A stretch of 64,000 nt of DNA from Nitrospirales bacterium (GTDB lineage: Bacteria > Nitrospirota > Nitrospiria > Nitrospirales > UBA8639). Location of the stretch: the NCBI GenBank assembly GCA_031315865.1, contig JALDRJ010000002.1, positions 3,136,001 to 3,200,000 of the forward strand, in the 5' to 3' direction. Shown here piece after piece: positions 34,786 through 42,729 of the stretch. Within the stretch, counting starts at the first letter, position 1. Each line of letters starts with the position of its first letter. Both the position numbers and the translations under genes were made by a program. The notes under the pieces are model-generated. The model ran no database searches and was not told the origin of the DNA. It worked only from the letters and a program-made list of their open reading frames with translations.

Positions 34786-35157
34786 ATGCTTACAAAAAAA
34801 ATGATCGTCTTGCTCGGTATTACTTTTTTCTGTACTGCTTTCTATTTTCACCCACTTCATGCTGAAACATTTAGTGGCTATGCGAAGGTCCAAATCATCA
34901 CGATCGACAAAAGTCAGGCCCCCAAGACGGATATAGGCATTCAAGCCAAATTCACTGGCAAAGGTGGTCCTATGAGGGCTGATGAGGAAAAGTTGCTCAT
35001 AGTTCGTGAATCGGACTTCGGCCCTTCAGGAGTGAATCGAATTCAATCATTAGCCTTGGCTGCGCTCCTTGCAGGAAAAACCTTGTGGGTTGATTTTGAT
35101 TTGCGGAATCGAGACTCACCGAAAGGCCATCTTTTAAGGTTAGATATAAGGCCATAA
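34786..35157 (+). CDS. Small secreted protein, paralogue of the one at 31649
   Basis: A 123-residue product starting at ATG 34786 with AAAGGAG upstream; the longer open frame upstream to 34417 overlaps the previous gene and lacks a ribosome site. The signal peptide ends HPLHA. The mature part GYAKVQIITIDKSQAPKTDI looks like the first strands of a small exported family. RIQSLALAALLAGKTLWVDF is the shared helix-strand motif with the protein at 31649. The two paralogues are 3 kb apart in one island. Possible roles are binding subunits for larger exoproteins, by analogy only. Confidence 0.72.
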   Translation: MLTKKMIVLLGITFFCTAFYFHPLHAETFSGYAKVQIITIDKSQAPKTDIGIQAKFTGKGGPMRADEEKLLIVRESDFGPSGVNRIQSLALAALLAGKTLWVDFDLRNRDSPKGHLLRLDIRP

Positions 35158-35337
35158 GATTGAAGGCACCAAAGAAAAGTGTTGATTGAAGATGGAGGTC
35201 TGCTTAGGGAGGATCACATCGTAGGATTTCAGTCAAAATGAGACCTTCTTTCTACGGCAAGATAAGTCATACGATCCTGCTATCTCACAACATGTTTTAC
35301 CTTATATGAGACATAGCACATTCACAAGGAGAGATAC

Positions 35338-36813
35338 ATGATTGACCGTCGAAAATTCAGGACAATTCTTTTACTTGTTCTGTTCGTTGGGTTTTACCTC
35401 GGTTGTCTGCTTCAGACTCCTGTTTCTGCTAAGACGACTGTTGTCGTTCAGAACAATACCACGAAATCCCTGGAATTGAACACGACTAGTGAATTGGGAA
35501 GTGAATACTGGAAAAGAAAGTCAACATATGTACTACCTGGGGAGCGTGCAGAAATCTACAAAACTAACAGAGATGACGGTGTAACGGATAATCATACCTA
35601 CCATTTTACGACCGAGGTCATCGTCAAGAATCCGAAAACGAAGGACACGATCAGACAGTTTCCTGAAAACTTCGCGCTCCGCCTCAAGCTTCACGGCAGT
35701 ACAATTGGTAGCCACATGTGGCAGTCAGTTAGAGATCAGGCAAATGAGCAACACGATTGGCATGATGACCGTAAGAAGTGGAATGCGAGCATGAACATTG
35801 GCGACCATCAATGGAACGTCAAATACTGGGCTTATTTTACCGGTGGAGACGACAATGTGGAGTACGTCTTTCAAGAGGAATATCCCTTGCCGACAAACGT
35901 ACCGGAAAAATTGTCGGATGAGTGGAATCGGTCGCACCTAAATATTCTGACGTATAACATTTACATGAGACCTAGGTCGGCGCGAGGAGCATTTCGTTTA
36001 AATGGACAGATGATTCGAGCCAAGATGATTCCAGATAAGATCCCTGGCTATGACATGATTGTTTTTCAGGAAGCCTTTGATGGGGGAGTTCGCACAGAAT
36101 TACTTGATCGTCTCAAAAAGAGTTACCCCTATCAATCAAGAGTCTTAGGAAGTCAACGAGGCCTGGAGTGGAATGGTGGGGTGGTGACTGTCAGTAAATG
36201 GCCTCTTGTTTCCCAAAAGCAGCAATTATTTAAAGATGTATGCTCAGGTAATGATTGCGGGGCTGATAAAGGAGTTCTTTATGTGAAGATAAACAAAGTG
36301 AGTAAAGAAAATGAAAATAATTTCTTTCATATTTTCGGGACTCACTTAAACGCTGGAGACTGGAAAATTCAAAAGCAACAACTTCAAATCATCAGAAATT
36401 TTCTTGATGCTCAACAAATTCCCCAAACGGAGCCTGTTCTCTTCGCCGGAGATATGAATATACGGAAAGACACCGATGAGTACAAAGAGATGCTTGCTAT
36501 CCTCGGAGCTGACTACTTGCCTGAGAAGCAATTGAGGGGACATTCCTATACTGATGATGGTGTCATTAATAAATTGAATGAAGGCTCTCGAACCTATGTT
36601 GACTACGTGTTGTATTCAACGAGCCATATGAAACCGGATGAGTCATCTTTCGCGGAAGTTCGTATGCTTCGATCAAATGACGAATGGAAGGAATTTCCCC
36701 ATGAAAAGGCGATGTGGGATTTATCAGACCATTTTCCAGTCTATGCCAGTTATCATTTTGATGCCTGGAATCCTTCCTTTTACGTTCCTTTATTTGCAGG
36801 GCCACTATTGTGA
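35338..36813 (+). CDS. Secreted sphingomyelinase-like phosphodiesterase (DNase I fold)
   Basis: ATG 35338 follows AAGGAG. The 491-residue protein has a signal peptide (ILLLVLFVGFYLGCLLQTP). A beta-rich N-terminal domain (about 35-195, VVVQNNTTKSLELNTTSEL) comes before an endonuclease/exonuclease/phosphatase domain (about 205-480). Catalytic motifs are LNILTYNIYMRP (Asn), MIVFQEAFDGG (metal-binding Glu), FGTHLNAGDW (His), LFAGDMNIR (Asp, Asn), TYVDYVLYS and LSDHFPVYASY (Asp-His). This set is typical of bacterial neutral sphingomyelinases (beta-toxin family). It probably cleaves sphingomyelin or related phospholipids outside the cell. The N-terminal domain may bind membranes. Confidence 0.85.
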   Translation: MIDRRKFRTILLLVLFVGFYLGCLLQTPVSAKTTVVVQNNTTKSLELNTTSELGSEYWKRKSTYVLPGERAEIYKTNRDDGVTDNHTYHFTTEVIVKNPKTKDTIRQFPENFALRLKLHGSTIGSHMWQSVRDQANEQHDWHDDRKKWNASMNIGDHQWNVKYWAYFTGGDDNVEYVFQEEYPLPTNVPEKLSDEWNRSHLNILTYNIYMRPRSARGAFRLNGQMIRAKMIPDKIPGYDMIVFQEAFDGGVRTELLDRLKKSYPYQSRVLGSQRGLEWNGGVVTVSKWPLVSQKQQLFKDVCSGNDCGADKGVLYVKINKVSKENENNFFHIFGTHLNAGDWKIQKQQLQIIRNFLDAQQIPQTEPVLFAGDMNIRKDTDEYKEMLAILGADYLPEKQLRGHSYTDDGVINKLNEGSRTYVDYVLYSTSHMKPDESSFAEVRMLRSNDEWKEFPHEKAMWDLSDHFPVYASYHFDAWNPSFYVPLFAGPLL

Positions 36814-36870
36814 GCAGGGCTGAAGTGTCATCATTGGAATGTTGGGCAATCTCCAGAAGGAGGGAGAACT

Positions 36871-38229
36871 ATGTCGAAGTCTTCGTTTGCATGTCACCTC
36901 GTTTTAGGTTTCACTGTTTCTCTCTTTCCTGCTTGGCTGTCTGCTGAGACTGGAAGGCAAGTAGCACCATTAGTGAGTAATACTATCGATGAGGATAATG
37001 CCGAAGCGAATTCGAGCGTTTGGGTTGGAGGATGTACCGGCACATTGATTAAATCGGATATAGTAATCACGGCTGGGCATTGCGTAAACCGACCCTCTGG
37101 ATTCGAGGCCGAGGATGGACAGTGGTACTCCACCACTGTCCTAGAAAATCGCAGGACCAGTGAAATTGGGTTTGGGTATGATCGAGAAAACTTTCGACTT
37201 GTTCTTAAAGCTACATATTTTTCGATTCTCGATGGAGCAGACATTGCGCTACTGGCTTTGGAGTCTCCAGTCAATTCACAGGTAGCAATTCCTAAGAAAG
37301 TTCTTCTTGATGCCCCTGTAGGAATTTCTTGGTCAAGACAATCTTTTCGGCAAGTAGGTTGGGGAATGCTCTCTGCTACTGCGGGTGCACCTGCCCTTAG
37401 GCGATCAGGATCTGCAATCTTCAGGCAATTTCCTTGTTACACCTTTCAAGCCATTCAAGCGGACAAGATATGTGTGAATGGCAGTCAAGTCCGAGCTGGT
37501 GACTCCGGTGGTCCTTTGTACTGGATGGATTCCCGAGGGGGCGAGTGGTTGGTTGGCGTAGCGCAAGGAACAGAGGGAAATGGTGGTCGGTATGTTCCAA
37601 CATTTTTACAGGCAGGAGCAATAACCGTCCATGATGATGGGAGGAGAACAGAGGAGCCAGATATTTCTTCCTTTCTGAAACAGCATTTGGCCTCGAGCGC
37701 CTGCTCTCAAATTCGAGCACAAGCACTCGATCGTAGTCCAACGGTTCCTTTAGTCTCGTGGTACAGCCGAAGCCGAAATGATAATTCCACGACTGCGAAC
37801 AAGGCGTGGCAAGGGTGCCAAGGAGATACTCAGAGCCCTGACTATGGTTTTACGAGGATAGAGGGGATAATTTTTAGCCCTGATCGTCCACAACCAGAAG
37901 GAACGATTCCGCTTCATAAATGGTACTCTCCTGATCGTGGCGATAATTGGACAACAAGTCAACATTTTATCGCTGCTCAGAGAAGAGAAGGATTATCTCC
38001 CAATTATCGTTTCGTGCGAATAGAGGGATACATCTATCCACCTTCCCTTGATCGTCGTTCTGGTGTTGTACCACTGTATAGCTGGTATAGCCCATCAAGA
38101 ATGGACAATTGGGTGACAACTCAACACCGGGAGAAAGGTGAACGTGGAGAAAACCTGAGTCCTGACTATCGGTTTGTCAGATTAGAAGGTTATGTGCTGG
38201 ATCCTTCTTCTGAGGGTGGCCCTCACTAA
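36871..38229 (+). CDS. Secreted trypsin-like serine protease with C-terminal WY-type repeats
   Basis: ATG 36871 is behind AGGAGGG, 57 bp after the phosphodiesterase gene, so the two are probably one operon. The 452-residue protein has a signal peptide (LVLGFTVSLFPAWLSA). The S1 domain has a complete triad: His in VITAGHCVN, Asp in GADIALLALES and Ser in RAGDSGGPLYWM. From about residue 285 three repeats follow: VPLVSWYSRSRNDNSTT, IPLHKWYSPDRGDNWTT and VPLYSWYSPSRMDNWVTT, each ending in a YRFVRIEGYI-type strand. These resemble DUF5648-type repeats that may bind a surface. It could act on host or competitor proteins. Confidence 0.87.
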   Translation: MSKSSFACHLVLGFTVSLFPAWLSAETGRQVAPLVSNTIDEDNAEANSSVWVGGCTGTLIKSDIVITAGHCVNRPSGFEAEDGQWYSTTVLENRRTSEIGFGYDRENFRLVLKATYFSILDGADIALLALESPVNSQVAIPKKVLLDAPVGISWSRQSFRQVGWGMLSATAGAPALRRSGSAIFRQFPCYTFQAIQADKICVNGSQVRAGDSGGPLYWMDSRGGEWLVGVAQGTEGNGGRYVPTFLQAGAITVHDDGRRTEEPDISSFLKQHLASSACSQIRAQALDRSPTVPLVSWYSRSRNDNSTTANKAWQGCQGDTQSPDYGFTRIEGIIFSPDRPQPEGTIPLHKWYSPDRGDNWTTSQHFIAAQRREGLSPNYRFVRIEGYIYPPSLDRRSGVVPLYSWYSPSRMDNWVTTQHREKGERGENLSPDYRFVRLEGYVLDPSSEGGPH

Positions 38230-38317
38230 AGGGATTAACACGAAAGCAAATATTCAGTCACGTAAGCTGTCAAAATAGGAGAACTAGAGTATGGTTGTCC
38301 CTTGACTTTTAATTTAG

Positions 38318-38434
38318 CGAGAACTCCCCGTCGGGAAGGGCGGGATGAGAGCAAGGTCCAGTGCCTCCGATTCATGAGCACTGGACAAGCGTAGCTTGAA
38401 TTCTTCAAGTACCACGTCCGTAGGGACGTGGGTA
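38318..38434 (+). ncRNA. Structured IS200/IS605-type right-end remnant (omega-RNA-like)
   Basis: The stretch encodes the tail RELPVGKGGMRARSSASDS then TGA, which looks like a TnpB C-terminus, with TAG immediately upstream, so only the last codons survive. It folds into consecutive hairpins: GTCCAGTGC (38356-38364) with GCACTGGAC (38378-38386), CTTGAA with TTCAAG (38395-38409), and CCACGTCC (38412-38419) with GGACGTGG (38424-38431). In IS200/IS605 elements this region makes the guide RNA of TnpB. No tnpB gene is nearby. Identification is by memory of the pattern. Confidence 0.45.
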
Positions 38435-38588
38435 TCTATGGAATTTCCCTAGAGCCTTGGAATGCTTCGAAAAATTTCCTCACATCCCACCTGTGTTTGC
38501 CTTAGGCCTGTTCCTCGTCATATTGCCGTACTCTTTGGGTATGAGCCTGTTCTTAGATATCGGATGTGGACCACTACGACACAAGCCG

Positions 38589-39149
38589 TCAATGAGGAAT
38601 GAGTGCAGAGCAGGCAAAGTCTGTTTGCAGTTCCCGAATGATTTCTGTCCATTCTTGGGCCTGTGCAAAGTATCGGTGGGATATATGAGTTGAATCAGAT
38701 TGATTGGAAATTGGCATATTCGAAAACACTGTTTGTGCGTTATGGCTATGTTGTGTGGCAAGACTGAGAAGTTGACAGGCGCCGGTCGGTGCGGGAGGCT
38801 GGCCGCCAGCTTGCTCGAAGAGCGCGATGGCGCGATAGCCATGTTCTTGAGTTCGGAACAAGGCTTCAATCCCTAAAAAAACATCTTTAGCAGACTTTTC
38901 GGATTCTTGCCTTGCCATAATCCCGGCCATCATCGCGGCCTTCCCGATCGCCAGAGCCGCTCCACCTGAATCTCCATCAGCTACTAATTCACTTGCCTGA
39001 CGTTCAAGACGTTCCATTTCGGCCTGATTCCCCGTTTCTTGGGCGAAAGATGCAAGAAAACTGGTCGTCATGAATAAGAAGGCAAGGGTGACAGCAACAA
39101 AAGTGGATGGGCTCCGAAACACTATTCGCGACATCACATCAGCTGGCAT
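38589..39149 (-). CDS. Exported protein of unknown function
   Basis: From ATG 39149 (ATG 39134 is equally possible; a longer frame to 39290 overlaps the next gene) the protein has a signal peptide (TFVAVTLAFLFMTTSFLASFAQ). The mature part of about 150 residues is mostly helical, Ala/Glu-rich: MERLERQASELVADGDSGGA and ALAIGKAAMMAGIMARQESE. It has a Cys residue in TGACQLLSLATQHSHNA. No family is recognised. It is on the same strand as the two HEAT-repeat genes upstream and may be co-transcribed with them. Confidence 0.6.
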   Translation of the reverse strand: MPADVMSRIVFRSPSTFVAVTLAFLFMTTSFLASFAQETGNQAEMERLERQASELVADGDSGGAALAIGKAAMMAGIMARQESEKSAKDVFLGIEALFRTQEHGYRAIALFEQAGGQPPAPTGACQLLSLATQHSHNAQTVFSNMPISNQSDSTHISHRYFAQAQEWTEIIRELQTDFACSALIPH

Positions 39150-39247
39150 CTCGATGGTATGTAACGGCTCCTCTCCCCGAAGGGAGAGGCAAACCAAACC
39201 CTTGTGAAATGAAAAACGAGAACCTCGGAACCTCGACACGAGTCGTG

Positions 39248-40351
39248 TTATTGGATTTGTCCGTCCATATCGATTTGCTTGACGGTCCAATTAACGGCAT
39301 CACGAAGCTCGGTCATTTCATTCGAGGTGTCATAAATGAGCCACACCCTTTTTTCTAGTTCTCGCATGGGTGCAATTGACTTCTCATTGCGCAGGCGACC
39401 CAAGCTCCACACCACTTCGGTCAGGACAGGAAAATCTATGTCCTTCGACGTTTCCATCTGCTTCAGATTATTGATGAGATAGTCCAAAATCGGGGGCGTG
39501 ATCGATGGATTTCCCGTCGCGGCGCCGATCTTGCCTAATCCCTTTGCCGCGGCGGCTCTGATGTTTGACTCTTCTTTCGAGTCATTAAAGATTTCCGTGA
39601 GCAAGGGAATTCCGTCACTGCCAGTTGTTGTCACGGCAGCAATGCCATCTAGGGCAAGATCCTTATCTTTCAGAATGTCTTTTAAATAGGGCAGGGCCTT
39701 ATGAGATTGTAAGTTTGTCATGACCGAGAGCACCGTCACTTTTCGGTTTTTGGGGGTGCTAGGGTCGTCGAGCAACGCTAATAATCGATAATCTTGCCCC
39801 CATTCCGCAGCGAGTTTCACGGGGAAATCATACTCTTTCAGCTTCTTGGTTAACTGGCTCAACGCGTAGGGGCCTGACTTTTTCGCGTTCGCGGCTTTGG
39901 CTGCAGCATCAGCATCTTCGAAGTCGGTCCGTACCTCTTTTTGCCAGCCTGAATCTTCCCCGTTCAGATAATAGGCAAACAAACACGCGGGCCCCTTCCA
40001 GAGACGAGCCGGATTATCGGGATGATCGGCATCACCGCCGGCTCTTGTCGTCCCTCCTCCCTTTTTTCGTTCTTCACACTTCACGCGAAATTCAACGTCA
40101 TGAGGCTCCTTACGATCAGTGACGATGGCGTACCCCAGTTGTTTGAGCCGATCAGAAACGAGGCTGACTATCGGTGTGCCATCGCCACGTCCGCGCTCAG
40201 TTAACGCCAAAACATTTACATAGATAGCATTGGCCTTGACGAGTTCGCTTTTTTGTTCCTCCGTGAAATAATTTCGTCTGGCGGAGACGTCAGTAATACA
40301 AAAAAAAGTCAGAAAAAAGCCGATAAGTACTAAGGAGATCCCACGTCTCAT
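39248..40351 (-). CDS. Exported HEAT-repeat protein A
   Basis: ATG 40351 follows GAGGGGGG. The 367-residue product has a signal peptide (ISLVLIGFFLTFFCITDVSA). It has an N-terminal alpha/beta domain that includes EPHDVEFRVKCEERK and WKGPACLFAYYLNG. From about residue 200 there are HEAT-like helical repeats: LLALLDDPSTPKNRKVTVLS, ALPYLKDILKDKDLALDGIA and IPLLTEIFNDSKEESNIRAA. It is a tandem paralogue of the upstream gene at 40375-41463, with 24 bp between genes. HEAT solenoids bind proteins, so it may be a periplasmic scaffold. The function is unknown. Confidence 0.75.
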   Translation of the reverse strand: MRRGISLVLIGFFLTFFCITDVSARRNYFTEEQKSELVKANAIYVNVLALTERGRGDGTPIVSLVSDRLKQLGYAIVTDRKEPHDVEFRVKCEERKKGGGTTRAGGDADHPDNPARLWKGPACLFAYYLNGEDSGWQKEVRTDFEDADAAAKAANAKKSGPYALSQLTKKLKEYDFPVKLAAEWGQDYRLLALLDDPSTPKNRKVTVLSVMTNLQSHKALPYLKDILKDKDLALDGIAAVTTTGSDGIPLLTEIFNDSKEESNIRAAAAKGLGKIGAATGNPSITPPILDYLINNLKQMETSKDIDFPVLTEVVWSLGRLRNEKSIAPMRELEKRVWLIYDTSNEMTELRDAVNWTVKQIDMDGQIQ

Positions 40352-40374
40352 TTTCCCCCCTCTCTGGCGGATCA

Positions 40375-41463
40375 TTAGCTGATATGACCATCTAAATCGA
40401 GTTGTTTATAGCTCCAGTTGGTGGCTTCCCGTAATTCTGTCATGGATTGAGAATTATCGTAAATGAGCCAGACCTTTTTTTGTAACTGCCGCATCGGCTC
40501 CATGGACATATCATCGCGCAACTTCCCGATAGCCCAGACGACTTGTGTCAAGACCGGGAAATTAATGTCTTCAGACGTTTCCATTTTCGTAAGCGCTGCT
40601 TGAAGGTATTTCACCAGAGGCGGGATCGCTCTTGGGTCTCCGCTCGTAGCGGCAATGGTCCCTAAGGCTTTGGCGGCTTCGGCGCGAATGGTATCCTGCT
40701 TGGTGTGTTGGAATAAATCGATGAGGAGGGGAATCGAGTCTTGTCCTGTGCCAGCCAAGGCGGTAATGGCTTCTTGTTGAAGATCTTTGTTGGCAAGAAT
40801 TTTGGTCAGTTGAGGCAACGCCTCCGCCGCATTCAATTCACTCAGGACAGAGAGGACACGGAGCTTGAGGAGTTTATTCGTCTGTGGATTATCCAAGAGC
40901 TGAATCAGGAGATCAACTTGTCCCCATTCGGCTGCCAATAAGACTGGGAATTCATATTCCCGAATCCGTTCTTCCAGTTTTTTCATGGCAAAAACACTGC
41001 TATCGGAACTCCCGGCTTTCTTGGCGGCCTCCAGTGAGTCTTCAAACGATGTCCGAATTTCTTTGTACCACCCCAAGTCACGACCGTTGAGGTAATAGGA
41101 AAAGAGACAGGCCGGCCCTTTCCATAACCGGGAAGGCGCATCAGGTAGTTCCGCATCTCCTCCCGCGGCCGTCGTCCCAGCCCATGTCTTTCGTTCTTCA
41201 CATTTTACTTTCAGCTCAACGTCATGCGGTTGGTCGCGTTGATGGACGACTTCATAGTTGAGTCGTTTGAGTCGACGCGAAATAATTTCCGTGAATTCAT
41301 CCGTCTGATACGGCCCTTTTTCAGTTAACGCTAACACCTGCAGGTAAATGGTCTGGATCTTTTTAAGCTGTTCTTGTTGTTCGGCTGTGAGATGGGCCCT
41401 ACGTGCATCGGCTGATGAAACCTGTACGGCAAGACAGAGAATGATAAGAAGGACGGTTCTCAT
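40375..41463 (-). CDS. Exported HEAT-repeat protein B
   Basis: ATG 41463 is behind AGGAGG; the frame extends to 41529 but lacks a ribosome site there. The 362-residue protein has a signal peptide (VLLIILCLAVQVSSADA). The layout equals that of its paralogue downstream: QPHDVELKVKCEERKTWAG, WKGPACLFSYYLNGRDLGWY, then HEAT units LLIQLLDNPQTNKLLKLRVL, ALPQLTKILANKDLQQEAIT and IPLLIDLFQHTKQDTIRAEA. The last 50 residues (PVLTQVVWAIGKLRDDMSME) are also shared. The pair arose by tandem duplication and both copies seem intact. Confidence 0.76.
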   Translation of the reverse strand: MRTVLLIILCLAVQVSSADARRAHLTAEQQEQLKKIQTIYLQVLALTEKGPYQTDEFTEIISRRLKRLNYEVVHQRDQPHDVELKVKCEERKTWAGTTAAGGDAELPDAPSRLWKGPACLFSYYLNGRDLGWYKEIRTSFEDSLEAAKKAGSSDSSVFAMKKLEERIREYEFPVLLAAEWGQVDLLIQLLDNPQTNKLLKLRVLSVLSELNAAEALPQLTKILANKDLQQEAITALAGTGQDSIPLLIDLFQHTKQDTIRAEAAKALGTIAATSGDPRAIPPLVKYLQAALTKMETSEDINFPVLTQVVWAIGKLRDDMSMEPMRQLQKKVWLIYDNSQSMTELREATNWSYKQLDLDGHIS

Positions 41464-41689
41464 ACAAATCCTCCTGGCGAAGGTTGTTGTTCCGACCATG
41501 ATTAGGTAGTAAGAGGTATTTAAAATCATAACACGTCGTTCCTGTGTTTCTTTTCAGTTAAATATTACCTTCCCCGGACAATGGCAGCAACTCATGTTGA
41601 GTGTTATCTCATGGTCCTCGCGACGCCATAGTTGTAAAGGGCAAGGCGCTGAGTTGAACCCCCGTCACGAGCAGGGTATACTCGCCACC

Positions 41690-42502
41690 ATGCCAAAAGA
41701 TTCGAAAATCGCGTTCATCGGCGCAGGCAACATGTCTGAAGCTCTGATAGCAGGGCTACTCAAAGCTAGAACATTTCAAGCAAACGCAATCTTTGTGACA
41801 GATGTCTCAAAGGATCGCTTGATACTGTTCGAACAGACGTATGGCATAGGGGGAGAAAGTCGTAACGCCAAAGCCGTCCAGAGGGCGGATATCATCGTGT
41901 TAGCCGTCAAACCTCAAGTTCTTCCTGAGGTATTGTCGGAGATCAAGTCACACGTTAAGGACTCCCATCTTGTGATTTCCGTCGCTGCAGGCTTTCCCCT
42001 CTCGAAGATTCAACAGACTCTCCCATCACGCACTGCCGTGATTCGGGCCATGCCAAACACGCCGGCTCTCGTCCTTGAAGGAGCGACAGCTCTGGCCGGG
42101 GGAGACTACACCACTGAAGCTCAGCTCGCGATCGCCCAGGAAATTTTTCAGGCCTCTGGAAAAGTCGTCGTGATCGAAGAAAAATTAATGGATGCGGTAA
42201 CCGGATTGAGTGGGAGTGGACCGGCCTACGTGTATGTGATGATCGAGGCTCTGGCTGATGGAGGAGTCCGGATGGGACTTCCCCGGCACATCGCCCAAAC
42301 CCTTGCCGTGCAGACCGTGCTTGGCACAGCAAAGCTTCTGACCGAGAGTGGAGAGCATCCCGGAATCCTCAAAGACCGGGTGGCTTCTCCAGGCGGAACC
42401 ACGATAGCCGGACTTCACGAACTGGAACGGGGAAGGATACGGGCCACCTTGATGAACGCGGTAGAAGCGGCCACGAGAAGATCACAAGAATTGGGTTCTT
42501 AA
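41690..42502 (+). CDS. proC: Pyrroline-5-carboxylate reductase
   Basis: A 270-residue protein from ATG 41690 (the frame is open upstream but the family starts here: SKIAFIGAGNMSEALIAGLL). It contains the NAD(P) motif GAGNMSEA, VKPQVLPEVLSEI, AVIRAMPNTPALVLEGATAL and the C-terminal LSGSGPAYVYVMIEALADGG plus VASPGGTTIAGLHELERG, the ProC signature. It reduces pyrroline-5-carboxylate to proline in the cytosol. The length is normal. It is divergent from the HEAT gene pair and followed 32 bp later by a small gene on the same strand. Confidence 0.95.
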   Translation: MPKDSKIAFIGAGNMSEALIAGLLKARTFQANAIFVTDVSKDRLILFEQTYGIGGESRNAKAVQRADIIVLAVKPQVLPEVLSEIKSHVKDSHLVISVAAGFPLSKIQQTLPSRTAVIRAMPNTPALVLEGATALAGGDYTTEAQLAIAQEIFQASGKVVVIEEKLMDAVTGLSGSGPAYVYVMIEALADGGVRMGLPRHIAQTLAVQTVLGTAKLLTESGEHPGILKDRVASPGGTTIAGLHELERGRIRATLMNAVEAATRRSQELGS

Positions 42503-42534
42503 ATTACACCGTGTTTCTGTGAAAGGAGCACAAC

Positions 42535-42729
42535 GTGCAGTATTGGATAAAAGTCGTGTTTACCGACAACAAAGAATTAGACGTCAAGGATGCTGTTCGT
42601 CATACGATCAGCGATGATATGGAAATTCTCGAGATCGATACTCCTCGAGAAGTGACGATCATTCCGCTCAAGCAGATTAAATATTTTTCGTGTGATGCCA
42701 CGGTGTTTGCCAAGCCATCTTCAGGCTAA
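42535..42729 (+). CDS. Small conserved-looking protein (64 aa)
   Basis: GTG 42535 is behind AAAGGAG. The 64-residue acidic protein reads as alternating strands, QYWIKVVFTDNKELDVKDAV and EILEIDTPREVTIIPLKQIK, a small beta-barrel-like pattern of the kind seen in LSm/PilZ-sized proteins. I do not recognise a family. Its 3' end overlaps the converging membrane protein gene by 53 bp, an unusual tail-to-tail overlap. It may be co-transcribed with proC. Confidence 0.6.
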   Translation: MQYWIKVVFTDNKELDVKDAVRHTISDDMEILEIDTPREVTIIPLKQIKYFSCDATVFAKPSSG

